Source of the DNA: an uncultured Aquimarina sp. | Lineage (GTDB): Bacteria; Bacteroidota; Bacteroidia; Flavobacteriales; Flavobacteriaceae | NCBI GenBank assembly: GCA_947502885.1 | Contig: CANNBP010000022.1 | Span: 1 to 64,000 of the forward strand | Length of the DNA: 64,000 nt | Reading direction: 5' to 3' | Part shown: one piece after another, positions 8,651-20,700 of the stretch | Position numbering within the stretch: the first letter of the stretch is position 1 | Layout: every line of letters begins with the position of its first letter | Translations under genes and position numbers: made by a program | Notes under the pieces: generated by a model | What the model was told of the DNA's origin: nothing | Databases searched by the model: none | What the model saw: only the letters and a program-made list of their open reading frames with translations

Positions 8651-9103
8651 ATGAAAAAATATATACTCATTACAATAGTCTTACTTTTGGCCATGCAATT
8701 GCAGGCTCAAAGTATAGAACGTCAGGTTGTTGGGTCTGGAGGTATGACACTTAGTACTGATCTCGTAACGTTAGATTTTACGGTGGGAGAAACTGTTGTT
8801 ACAACTATTGCCAACGATAACTCAATACTTACACAAGGGTTTCATCAAACTCCTTTTTCTCAAGTAATCGTTATTGACCCTGAACCTACTGCTGTTTTTT
8901 CGTTATATCCCAATCCAACTTCAGGAAGAGTAATCATTGAAGGAGAAGGTATAAAAGAAACTAATATTTATGCAATAACGGGACAAAGGGTGTTTAGAAC
9001 AAACAAAACTAGTTTTGATATTTCTCACCTGCTAGCAGGCGTATATATTGCTCAAATAGAAACGAAGTCAAAATTAATAACCAAAAGAATTGTAAAAGAA
9101 TAA
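8651..9103 (+). CDS. Small secreted protein with T9SS type A sorting domain
   Basis: 150 aa. A signal peptide (MKKYILITIVLLLAMQLQAQ) is followed by a short beta-rich segment (RQVVGSGGMTLST...FTVGETVVTT...LTQGFHQ), which is typical of proteins encoded next to large Bacteroidota surface proteins. A C-terminal T9SS sorting domain starts at FSLYPNPTSGRVIIEG and ends KRIVKE. It lies directly downstream of the C1q-ended protein, which lacks such a domain. A role as its surface partner or anchor is an inference from this pairing. Confidence 0.85.
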   Translation: MKKYILITIVLLLAMQLQAQSIERQVVGSGGMTLSTDLVTLDFTVGETVVTTIANDNSILTQGFHQTPFSQVIVIDPEPTAVFSLYPNPTSGRVIIEGEGIKETNIYAITGQRVFRTNKTSFDISHLLAGVYIAQIETKSKLITKRIVKE

Positions 9104-9147
9104 ACTACGCAGGGGAAAAGTAGTTTTGTTGACTGGTTAGTCTTTTT

Positions 9148-9173
9148 ACACTCGCTTCGGCGAGTGTTTTTTT
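9148..9173 (+). terminator. Rho-independent terminator
   Basis: Arms ACACTCGC and GCGAGTGT around a TTCG tetraloop, followed by seven T residues. It ends the fibre/CTD-partner unit. Confidence 0.93.
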
Positions 9174-9215
9174 GATATAAAGTGTGCAGAGTTTATTAAC
9201 ATAGTCAAAAATAAA

Positions 9216-9242
9216 ATAGGGTATAGTAAGACAAAACTGTAT
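9216..9242 (+). promoter_or_regulatory. ATAGGGTA-N13-CTGTAT element, copy B
   Basis: ATAGGGTA at 9216-9223 and CTGTAT at 9237-9242, preceded by an A-rich tract and followed by ATATAAG three bases later. It lies in the 9174-9425 leader of the TPR-HTH regulator gene, so this regulator is part of the same presumed regulon and may autoregulate. Confidence 0.7.
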
Positions 9243-9425
9243 ACCATATAAGGTCAAAGAGATAGTAATACTATGAATAAGGTTTTGATATCTCTCGTTT
9301 GTTACCTGAAGTTTAGATGGATATATTCGAGTCCAAAACAAACAAATTATGAAGAGGATTAATTAGTTGTTAAATGCACTTTTTTGTTAGAACAAACAGA
9401 ACTAACATTTTTTATGTTTATGAAT

Positions 9426-11045
9426 ATGAAACTTACTTTATGTATTACTATCATCATACTGATGTTTTCTTTGGTACAAGGACAGCAAAAATCAGGATAT
9501 ATAGATACCCAAGATAGTTTGAAGGTCGAAAAACTGTATGGCTTAGCCAAGGAAAATTCGGATCGTCGACCCCATGAAGCAAAAAAATACTTGTATCAGC
9601 TTGTACAGTATATAGATAGTTTGAAGATACCAAGAGCAACAAAAAATAAATACTTTAGTAAAAAAAAGGCAGATGCTTATCATTTTCTGAGTTATTATGA
9701 ACGAAGAGAGCATAATTTTGATGAAGCTGCCATATTAGCTCAAAAAAGTATAGATATAAAGCATACAGAGGGGTTCGACTCTTTGTTGGCGATATCTTAT
9801 CACCAAAAAGCCAAAGCATGGATCTCTGTAATCAACTCTATGGATGATGGCATTAAACAACTAGAGAAAGCAGAACAGGTTGCAGAAAAATATAAACAAA
9901 CTGGGCAGTTACTAGAGATTTACAGCTCGTTTGGGTCTGCATATGGAGTAACAAGTGATACGATTAATGCCATGAAGTATTATAACAAATCTATACAATT
10001 GGTTGATTCTATAGGTACCGATTATCAGAAAGCAGCCATGTATGCTAATTATGCAAGTATATTAAGGCGTTTTAATGATTATGGAGCTAATTTGCCTTAT
10101 TTACTAAAGGCGATTGCCCTTCACAAAAAGAATAAAAATAAAATAGGATTAGAGTCAGGGTTGTATGCTTTGGGAGTTCACTATACCAAGGTAGGCCGAC
10201 CTCAAAAAGGTGTTTTGTATCTAAAAGAAGCAATTGCAATATCTTTAGAACTTAATAGTGATGCAGTACTACCATTTAGGTATTTAGCCTTAAGTAGAAG
10301 TTATAAAGCTTTAGGAAACTATAAAGAAAGTTACAAGGCGTATGTGGCATATCATGAGCTATTAGAAAAACGTAATGATGTAGAAGAAGCCAAAAAGTTG
10401 GCAAAACTCGAAACCGCTTTTGTATTTAAAAAACAGAAAGTAATTGATAGCCTAAGATTTGTAACAGAAAAAAGAGAATTAGCTTTGATAACCAAGTCAG
10501 AGGCTTCAAAAAAATATTTGTACTTGATCTTGTTTTTAATAACTCTTATTGGGGGATCGGTTATAGTTTATCTTATCAATCGAATTTATAAAAACAGAGA
10601 AGAAAATGCTCTCGCAGCATTAGAGAAAAGTAAAAAAGAATTAACGGTTTATACCCAACGCTTATTAGAAAAAAGCAAAGAAAAAGAAATTCTATCCCGA
10701 GAATTAGAACAATTAAAAGAAAAAATAGAAGAGAAATTACCTATCCAGAATCTACAAGAATTGTCTAATTCGAGGATACTAACAAAAGAAGATTGGCTAT
10801 TGTTTAAACAAAAGTTTACACAAGTGTATCCTTATTTTTTAATCAATTTAAAGAACAAGGGTTTTCAGTTTACCGAAGCCGAAGAGCGTTTATTGGCGTT
10901 AGAAAAATTGAATTTGAGTAATAGTGATATCTCTATTATTTTAGGGATTGCACCAAAAAGTGTTATGGTAACAAGGTACCGTCTTAAAAAGAAATTAAAT
11001 ATTCCCAAAGAAACTGATCTTATTGATTTTATCGAGAAGCGATAA
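9426..11045 (+). CDS. Membrane-tethered TPR regulator with C-terminal LuxR-like HTH
   Basis: About 539 aa from ATG 9426; ATG 9414 or 9384 are alternative starts. The 9426 start gives a clean signal-like N-terminus (MKLTLCITIIILMFSLVQGQ). TPR-type helical repeats follow (about residues 40-330), then a membrane segment (YLYLILFLITLIGGSVIVYL, about 365-385) and a coiled coil. The C-terminal winged/LuxR-like helix-turn-helix contains LSNSDISIILGIAPKSVMVTRYRLKKKL. This places the TPRs outside and the DNA-binding domain in the cytoplasm, as in a known Bacteroidota regulator type. It sits inside the surface-protein cluster and carries motif copy B. It is a candidate, unproven, for the factor acting on that motif. 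Confidence 0.8.
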   Translation: MKLTLCITIIILMFSLVQGQQKSGYIDTQDSLKVEKLYGLAKENSDRRPHEAKKYLYQLVQYIDSLKIPRATKNKYFSKKKADAYHFLSYYERREHNFDEAAILAQKSIDIKHTEGFDSLLAISYHQKAKAWISVINSMDDGIKQLEKAEQVAEKYKQTGQLLEIYSSFGSAYGVTSDTINAMKYYNKSIQLVDSIGTDYQKAAMYANYASILRRFNDYGANLPYLLKAIALHKKNKNKIGLESGLYALGVHYTKVGRPQKGVLYLKEAIAISLELNSDAVLPFRYLALSRSYKALGNYKESYKAYVAYHELLEKRNDVEEAKKLAKLETAFVFKKQKVIDSLRFVTEKRELALITKSEASKKYLYLILFLITLIGGSVIVYLINRIYKNREENALAALEKSKKELTVYTQRLLEKSKEKEILSRELEQLKEKIEEKLPIQNLQELSNSRILTKEDWLLFKQKFTQVYPYFLINLKNKGFQFTEAEERLLALEKLNLSNSDISIILGIAPKSVMVTRYRLKKKLNIPKETDLIDFIEKR

Positions 11046-11541
11046 AATGTAAACCTTTCCCATTTAATTCAATGTATTTCGTAAATAAATCGCTTGTATC
11101 CTGTTAAGTCATTGATAATTAGTGTTTTTACGAATAATTGTATCCCTTTTTGTATACCTCACTTTGCTTAAATAATCGACGAATGGTCATATTATTGTGA
11201 TCAATTACATGTGCTTTAGACTAAGCTATCAAAAAAATATCCAAAAAATAAATAGGGTAAAGTATATGTTGCCTGTATTAATTAAAAGAGATACAAAATA
11301 TCAATAACTAATAAAGCCCCCAGGTTTATGAAAAAAAAATACTTCTTCAGTTTATATACCCCATTGCATATATATCAAAAGATGCTTTTCGAATCATGTC
11401 TACACTATTTCAAACTATTCATGAAGTAGTAAAAAGCAACCCGAACACTAATCTAACAATGTATATCAATTATACAATTGCATAGAAGACCTTATGTATT
11501 CATTTATAATCACTTTTAATACCTAACCCCCCTCTATACCT
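11046..11541 (+). other. Long leader region with motif copy C and a relic start
   Basis: No intact gene is seen in 496 bases. It holds motif copy C (11252-11278), then an ATG at 11328 opening a 33-codon frame (MKKKYFFSLYTP..., stop at 11429). That frame is preceded by a CCCCC-containing leader like those before the genes at 22303 and 11542. The short frame looks like the decayed beginning of a secreted-protein gene. No terminator was seen after the regulator gene. Confidence 0.6.
11252..11278 (+). promoter_or_regulatory. ATAGGGTA-N13-CTGTAT element, copy C
   Basis: ATAGGGTA at 11252-11259 and CTGTAT at 11273-11278, with A-rich upstream sequence and TTAAAAG a few bases downstream. It is 263 bases before the truncated gene at 11542 and would drive the following giant-protein unit. 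Confidence 0.7.
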
Positions 11542-11790
11542 ATGAAACATTACTATCAACTATTTAAAATCTTAAAAGAAAAGTTGGTTTTACTACTTTT
11601 CTTTTTGGTGCTAGGAGCAAATGCCATAGCGCAGACCTATACCGAGGTAGAACCCAATAACACAATTACAGAAGCTCTTGCATCTTCGCAGGATCGAATT
11701 TTTGAACTAACTACCCTTACAGGAACCGTTTTTTTACTGTCATCAAGTATCAACCCATTTCAAACCCCTAAAGAAATAAGCCATGAATAA
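11542..11790 (+). pseudogene. Truncated secreted-protein gene (relic)
   Basis: 82 codons. A good signal peptide (KLVLLLFFLVLGANAIAQ) is followed by TYTEVEPNNTITEA, which resembles the start of PPC-type (pre-peptidase C-terminal) domains in large secreted proteins. The frame then stops. It overlaps the giant gene by 8 bases. Its leader (CCTAACCCCCC before the ATG) resembles those of 11328 and 22303. It is most simply a gene broken when the giant gene was inserted or recombined behind it; translation as a short secreted peptide cannot be excluded. Confidence 0.6.
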
Positions 11791-14700
11791 ACTCATACTC
11801 GAATTTAATCACCTTACCTGCCATCGGTTGTATTATAAAATCAAAAATGTTTGTTTGATATTTTTAGCTTTCTTGCTTACTAGCTATACATATTCTCAAG
11901 GTATACCTACTGACTTCACTTGGACGTCAAATGATGCGAATTCTATCACAGTACAGGACATATCATTTGTAGGAGGTAGTGAAGGATTTCTGGTGATTAT
12001 AAATACCGAAAACGTCTTTGTAAACAGAACTGGAATCAATGGAAGAACTTTATCTATTGACCCAGGTAACTCTGTCTATTCTGGTTCTGGTGAACAGGTA
12101 GTCTGGGGTGGGGGCGGAGCAGCTCCCAATGTGACCATCACAGGATTGGATAGCAGCACACCATACTACCTAAGTATTGTGGCGTATTCATTTGGTGGAA
12201 CAGTTGCAGCGGCCTACTCAGTTAACCATACCAAAGCTGCAGCGACATGCGGGCATACGCCTGATGTAGTAACAGGAATGAGTATTACACCGAGTACCAA
12301 TAAAATGACGATCAATTCTCTTACAGATCCTACAGGATCGGTAGGTTATTTGATAAAAGTTAATACCACAAATAGCTTTACGAATCCGAATGCTATCGAA
12401 TCGTCTTTACCTACGGCTGATCCGGCGTATAGCGGAAGTGGTGAGCAAGTGGTTTATGTAGGTGCTTCTACCTTACCGGCATTAGATATTACAGGATTAA
12501 ATGCGGCTGACCCAACCCAATATTATTTTAAAGTTTGGTCGTACGCTGCAAATTGCTCAGATGATAAGTATTACTTCGAAACTACAGGATTTACAACGAA
12601 TGACTTAACCTGTGCACCACCACCTAACGGAGCAAATAGAGGTCTTGGATTAGGAGGAGGTACTCGGGATGTCTATGCTTTGAATCCTGTTTACACTCGT
12701 GATGGAGTTGTACCAAATACTGGTATCCTTCTTTACTTTAATATTGAAAATAGTTTTACAAATCCTAATGCAACATATACCACATTACCGACTCCAAATT
12801 CTGAATATGTTGGTTCAGGGCAGCAATTGATTACCATAGGAACAGCCTTTAGTGGTTTTGCTAACGTTACAGGGCTAATACCCAATACAACCTACTATGT
12901 CAAGAGTTATTCTTATTATACTTGCGAAGGAACTTCTTATGTAAATCTAACCGATTTTAAAGAAAGGACATATGTCACGTGTGATTTTTCAGATAATCTG
13001 CCTTCTGCACCCGTTTTTGGTGCTATTTCCAGTAACAGTATGAATCTCAATTCTTTCACGGCACTTGTGCCTGATGTAGGTATTTCAGTCCCAGATGGAT
13101 ATATTATTAGAATGAATACCACCAATAGTTTCAGTACCTATACATTGGGTGCTGTGCTTCCTACTGATGATCCAGCCTATAGTGGTTCTGGAGAACAGGT
13201 GATTTATGCAGGTAATTCAACCGCACCTAATATTGATATTACCGGACTGAGCGCAAATACTACGTATTATTTTAATATAGTAGCGCATTACCCTTCATGT
13301 GGGGTTCCTATTGGAGTAAGGTATCAAGAAGGAGGCTATACTTTTTCTAAGTCCAACGGAAGTGCAACTTCCACCTTTATTTCTTTTGATGATATAACCA
13401 AGACAGTCGGTGATGCAGATTTTGACCTTGCAGCTGTCGCTTCAGATGGTAGCACAATATCATACCAGATTATCGGCCAAACAGGTCTGAGAACATCTTT
13501 GTCGGGTACCAATAATGAAACCGTAAACCTTGGAACTGCCGGAACGGTCACTATCGAGGCTTCTGCTAATGGAGTTATCAAGCAAGCCACCCTTACCATC
13601 AACCCGGTAGCAGACGGTTTTACCTTTACAGACAATTACTTTTGGGGAATGTCGGGGCCATCGGACCTCTCTGCGACGGTCAGTGGTGCTACTGGGCCTG
13701 TAACCTATGAGATTATAGGACCGGATTATGGGTATAGCATTTCGGGTGCTGATTTGATCTGGGGATCTACCTGGGCAGAGTTTGTAGTTAGAGCAACTGA
13801 TACAGGTACCGGAGAAACCAGAGATGCATTAATCTATATAGAGAATCAAAGTAGTACTGTAAAGCCACTACACCCAGTGGTTCTGGTGAATGATTATGAC
13901 CCAGACTTATTGGTACTAGCAAGTGGTGTGCTTGAGTACCCTTTGAACCAAGCTCGAGTTTGGAAAGATAACACCGGAACCCTTACCGATATAACATATG
14001 CCCCAGCTATAGGTCCTAGTCCTCCATCAGTAGAGGTTGACGGATCCGAAAGTAAATTAGTCGTAGGTCGCCTATTCAACGATGCCTTTGTAGGTTCGAT
14101 AACAGTAACAGCTACAGCAACAGATCCCAATAACTTCTTTTATCAAACGAATTCTTCTACTGTAGATATCACTTTCAATATTAAGAGAGCGAATGGGATT
14201 ACCTTTGATGCCGCTGCCAATATGGTCACTAGTACTTACGGAGATGCTCCATTTAATTTGGTGGCTGCAAATGCTGCTGGAGGGATTACGTATAGTAGCA
14301 GTGATCCTTCGGTAATTTCCATTTCTGGGTCAACAGCAACCATCAATGCGTCTGGCTATGTAGAGCTAACCGCTTCACATCCTGGAGACAGTGCTCATAT
14401 GCCGGGAAGTAAAAGTTTGTTCTTTACCGTCAATAAAGCTTCAACCAGTATTATTGCTACGACGACACAACAATTTTCTTTTACTGGTGGCACTATTGAT
14501 TTTGTTGCTTCTGCAACAGGTATTGGTAGTGCATCGCTTCCACTCAATATTACCTACCGTGCCAACGGAACCAGTGATCCATTCACCGCTACAGTTCCTT
14601 CAGCAGTAGGTGTGTATGATGTAGAAGTGAGATTAAGTGAAAATACATTGGTCAATTATGTAGATCCTGGCGTGACTACTGGAACTTTGGAAATTTTAAA

Positions 14701-17700
14701 TCAGATAATCATTACTGGAACAGATGTGGCATTTAATGCTCCAGCAAGCTTGGTTTATGATGGCGCAGAAAAAATATATACGGTTACACCAGATGCAGGA
14801 TTGAGTCCAGCGCTTCCGCAAGGTGATTTGGAGCTAACCTATGAAGGACGAAATGGAACCGTTTATGCAAGTAGTGTTACAGCACCTACCGATGGTGGAG
14901 ACTATATGGTAACGGCTACTGTAAAAGCTAGTAATTTGGATTATGACGGCAGTGTGAGTGAAAATTTCACCATTGCTCCGTTTGCGACCACCATCAACCT
15001 TAATTTACCAGGTTCAAATTTGGTTTATAATGGGATGCCTCAAGGCATTAACCCTACAGCAGATGATTTGAGTAGCAACCCGACAGTGGTATTAACGACA
15101 GAATACAGTATTTCGGGTGCCAATTTATTTAGTGAAACAGTTCCTATTAATGCTGGAACATATGATGTGAGGGTCAACATTGCTGCTACAGAAACGAGTT
15201 ATAGTGCTGTTGAAGCCACTGGGTCTTATACTATAGATCAGATCCCACAAGCAATTACTTTTAATCCGATACCAGACGTAGAATGTGGGCAAACAACGAT
15301 AGATCTTTCGCTTTATGCCTCATCAAGTATAAGTGCTACACTGAGTTTTGCCAGTGATAATGCAACCGTAGCTACCGTATCAGGAAGTACAGTGACGATA
15401 GTCGGAGCTGGGACAGCAACCATTACTGCATCGCAAGCTGGTGATGTCAATACGGTAGCAGCCATAGATCAATCACAAACATTGACAATTGCCGCAGTAC
15501 AAGAAAACTTTTCTGTAGACAATCCTACCGATGTACAGGTTTGTAACGGGATACCTTATATACTACCTGCCTTGACCACTGGAAATTATTTTTCTGCACC
15601 CGGCGGTACTGGTACTGCATACAACACGGGTGATCCAATTGCTAGTACTATGACACTATATGTCTATGGGGTTTCAGGAGTGAATGCATCCTGTACAGAT
15701 GAAAATAGCTTTACAATTAGCATCGATAACCTACCAGTAGATACCCTAGCAGATGTGACTACGGTGGGTAGTTATACACTACCGACACTGACTAACGGAA
15801 ATTATTTTACTGCTGCAGGAGGTACGGGTACAGCATTGAATGCTGGTGATCCGATTTCTAGTACGCAAACTATTTATATTTATGATGAAGATATAGTATC
15901 AGGATGTACTTCTGAATCCAGTTTTGTAGTAACCATAGAAATTGCACCTGCTTTGCACTTTAGCGGCGATTTGGGAACTACTTATGATTATTTGGAAGTG
16001 GCAGATGATAATTCACTGGACTTTACTACTGGGATGACCTTTGAAGCCTGGGTAAATTTTGATCAGGTGACTAGAACCACTGATGGTTACGACTGGCAAT
16101 TCCTAATGGGTAAATCAACAATAAGCGATGCCTTTGGGCTGATGTTATTAACAGATGGACCTGTAGGCGGTCCTTATTTAGGACTTTGGCACTCGGGTAT
16201 AGGAGATGGGTTTTCAAGAACTACCAGTTGGATACCTACTGCAAATACATGGTATCATATCGTCGTAACCATCGATGGGACCAATGGTACAAACTTCTAT
16301 GTGAATGGAAGTAATATAGCTGGTGGAGAAAGTGTTGGAGGTACCTTGTTGGCCAATGCACTACCTCTTAGAATTGGAGCAAACGCTCCTGGTACAGCAA
16401 CTGCTCCATATCCATTTCAGGGAATTATGGATGAAGTTCGATTTTGGAACTATGCCAGAACCGAGGCAGAAATCAACAGTAGCAAAGATGTAGAATTGGC
16501 GGGTACAGAATCTGGGTTGGTACTTTATTACAATTTCAATGAAGGTACGATCAATGGAGACAACACGAGTCTAACGCAAGTGACTGATCGAAGTACCGCA
16601 GGCAATAATGCTTCTTTTAATTCATTTGCTTTGACAGGCACCACGAGTAATTTTGTAGATGGTTCAGGAAACGGGGTAGTATCTGCTTTGCCTCAAAGCA
16701 TTACTTTCAATCCACTGTCCAATGTAACTTTTGGAGATACAGACTTTAATTTGACAGCATCTGCTTCTTCGGGACTGGACGTAACCTATGTGAGTTCGAA
16801 TACGTCGGTTGCCACAATTTCAGGAAATACAGTAGCGATTGTAGGAGCAGGAACGACAACAATTACAGCAAGTCAAGCTGGGAATTCGAATTACAGTGCG
16901 GCTATAGATGTAGCTCAAGATTTAACGGTTACCAAAGCAGATCAAGTCATTACTTTTGATGCTTTAGCATCGACTACTTTTGGTGTTGTAGATTTTGATT
17001 TAACGGCTAGTTCAGATAGTGGTTTGGCTATTACGTATACTAGTTCAGATGAAACGGTTGCGACCATTAGTGGGAGTACAGTTACCATTGTAGGAGCAGG
17101 AACGACAACAATAACAGCGAGTCAATCAGGAAATACGAATTACAATGCAGCTATAAATGTTGCTCAAGACTTAACGGTTACCAAAGCAGATCAAGCAATT
17201 ACTTTTGCAGCTTTAACAGCGGTAACTTATGGAGATGCTGATTTTAACTTAACCGCTACGGCTTCATCAAGCTTGGCAGTAAGTTATACAAGTTCTAATA
17301 CAGCGGTAGCAACAGTTTCTGGAAATACAGTGACTATTATAGGAGCAGGTACTACAACAATTACAGCGAGTCAAGTAGGAGATGCTAATTATAATGCTGC
17401 TACTACTGTTCCACAAGTATTGGTAGTTAATAAGAAAGATTTAGAAGTAACACCGGTAGTAACTAGTATTGAATACGGTTTACTTTTAGATCAATCAGGA
17501 ACAGTACCATTGAATGTTACTGGGTTTGTAAATGGAGATGATAGTAGTACACTAACTCCTACTGGAGGAGGGTTTAGACTTGAATACTTTGAAGGAGCGT
17601 TTACTGGTATTCCGAGAAATGTTGGAATATATACTAACGGAGCTAGAGTTACTAAAGAAGGAGCAACTCCGTATGAAATACATCCTAATTATAATTATAC

Positions 17701-20700
17701 ATACCCGTATGTATCTTTAGAAATTGTACCAAGAGAGGTTACTGTTACAGCCAATACGAATCAGTCTAAAGTGTATGGAGCTACAGATCCGGTATTAACA
17801 TATACACCTACACCATTACCTGTTAATAATAATCCGACAGGAACAGTTTATAATTTTAACGCATTTGCTTTATCAGGAAATTTAGCTAGAGCAGCAGGAG
17901 AAAATGCGGGAACCTATGCTATTAATCAAGGTGCTTTAGATGCTACAACTGCAAACTATAATGTGAATTTTGTATCTGATACTTTTGAAATTACAACAAG
18001 AACTATCGAAATCACTGCCGATGCCAAGTCGAAAACTTATGGAGATGTTGATCCTACATTGACGTATCAAATTACTAGTGGAGCGTTACAAGGTAGTGAT
18101 ACCTTTACAGGAAGTTTGACCAGAGCGACCGGCGAAAATGTAGGAACCCATGCCATTCAAGAAGGAACACTATCCGCAGGTGCTAATTATACTCTAACAT
18201 TTGTATCTGATGATTTAACCATTAGCCAAAGAGCTATAGAGGTTACTGCCGATGCCAAAACGAAAATTTATGGAGATGCAGATCCTACATTTACTTATAC
18301 TATTACCAGTGGTAGTTTAGCGGGTAGCGATACCTTTACAGGAGCATTAGCTAGAGTAACTGGACAAGCACAAGGAAACTATGCTGTTAATCAAGGTACT
18401 TTATCACTAGGAGCTAATTACAACCTTACTTTTGTACCGGGTAATTTATATATCGATTATAGATTTATTCGAATTTTACCAACTGCAACAGTTCAAAAAA
18501 CGTATGGGAATCCTGACCCAGTGTTTTCTGTACCTTATGTACTTAATCTAGGTTCGTTGGCTTTTGATGATACAATAGAAGTGTTTGGTAACTTTAGAGA
18601 GTCTGGAGAAGATGTTGGAAATTACTTTTTCCGATCAGGTCTAAGTGCTGATATTACTTCTACAAATGGTGGTGGTTCTTCATATCAAATTACTTTTATG
18701 TTTCCGAGATCAACATATTTAGAGATTCTTCCTCGTGCTATTGAAGTAACGGCAGATGTACAAGCCAAAACTTATGGTGATGCTGACCCAACCTTGAGTT
18801 ACCAAGTGACCAATGGAGCATTGCAGTTTAGTGATACATTCTCAGGAAGTTTAACTCGTGTAGCGGGAGAAGACGTAGGTACTTATGGTATTAATCAAGG
18901 AACGTTATCCGCTGGGAGCAATTATACCATGACATATGTTGGTAATGATCTAACGATTGGGCGAAGAGCCATCGAAATTACTGCCGATGCGTTAAATAAG
19001 CAATACGGAGATGCCGATCCAGCATTTACATATCAAATAACTAATGGTTCATTAGTCTTTAGTGATGCCTTTACAGGAAATTTAACTAGAGTAGCGGGAG
19101 AAACTATAGGAACTTATGCGATCCAGCAAGGAATGGTTACCGCTGGAGGAAACTATACAATAACATTTGTATCGAATAACTTAACAATCGGTAAAAGAAC
19201 TATTGAAGTGACTGCCGATGCCAAAACAAAAATCTACGGTGATGCAGACCCTGCATTTACCTACACTATTACCTCTGGTAGTTTGGTTGGTAGTGATGCC
19301 TTTACAGGAACTTTGGATAGAGCAGCTGGACAAGCGCAAGGAAATTATGCGATTAACCAAGGTACGTTGTCGCTAGGTGCTAACTACAACCTTACTTTTG
19401 TGTCTGGTAACTTATTTATTAATTACCGATTCATTCGAGTAATCCCTGTCGCTCCTATTTCAAAAACCTATGGAGATGCAGATCCAGATTTAACATGGCC
19501 ATATATTATTACGCAAGGATCATTAGCTTTTGATGATACTTTAGAAACTTATGGAACATTTAGAACCCCAGGTGAAAATATAGGAAGATATCAAATAAGA
19601 GGGTTGTCTGCTCGATTTACTTCTACTAATGGAGGAGAGTCTTCTTACTCCATAACATTTACTAACGGAGGATCTGTAAGTCTTGATATTACAGCTCGCG
19701 CGATCGAAGTAACGGCAGATGTACAGCATAAAATTTATGGAGATGCCGACCCAACCTTAAGTTATCAAGTAACAAACGGTGCATTACAGTTTAGCGATAC
19801 TTTTACAGGAAGTCTAACTCGTGTAACCGGAGAGTCTGTAGGAGCCTATGCCATTAATCAAGGTACACTTAGTGCAGGTAGAAATTATGCTATAAGTTAT
19901 GTTGGTGATGACTTAACTATAGGGCAAAGAGCAATAACGATTACAGCCGATGATCAAATAAAAGTTATTGGATCAGCTGATCCAACGTTTACGCATCAGG
20001 TTACGTCTGGAGCCCTACAGTTTTCTGATACGGTTACTGGTAGCTTAACTCGAGTTGCAGGAGAAACATTGGGTAATTATGCTATTAATCAAGGCACGTT
20101 AAGTGTAAATAGTAATTATAATCTAACTTTTGTACCGGGTACTTTAAATATTTCCAATAAAATCCCACAGATAATTACCTTTAACTCACTAACCGATCGT
20201 AATTATGGAGATGCAGATTTTGCTTTAACAGCGACAGGAGGCGCATCAGGAAATCCAATAACCTATGTGAGTTCGAATAACGCAGTAGCTACCATTAGCG
20301 GAAATGTAGTAACTATTGTAGGAGTAGGTACGACTGCAATAACTGCATCACAGGTTGGAAATGCAACGTATGCCGATGCGATCGATGTATCTCAAACTTT
20401 AACTGTTAATAAAGGAAATCAGACAATTACTTTTAATGCATTGCCAAACGTAACTATCGATGATGCTGATTTTAACCTTACAGCTACAGCATCTTCTGGA
20501 TTGGGAGTTACCTATGTAAGTTCAGATCCTTCAGTTGCTACAGTTACAGGAAACGTAGTTTCTATCGTTGGTTTGGGTACCACCACAATTACGGCTTCAC
20601 AAGCTGGAGATATCAGTTGGAATGCTGCGAATGATGTTTCACAATCATTAACAGTTGTAGATGCTTGTCCTTTTACCAATATCGCATCGAATAATTTTCA

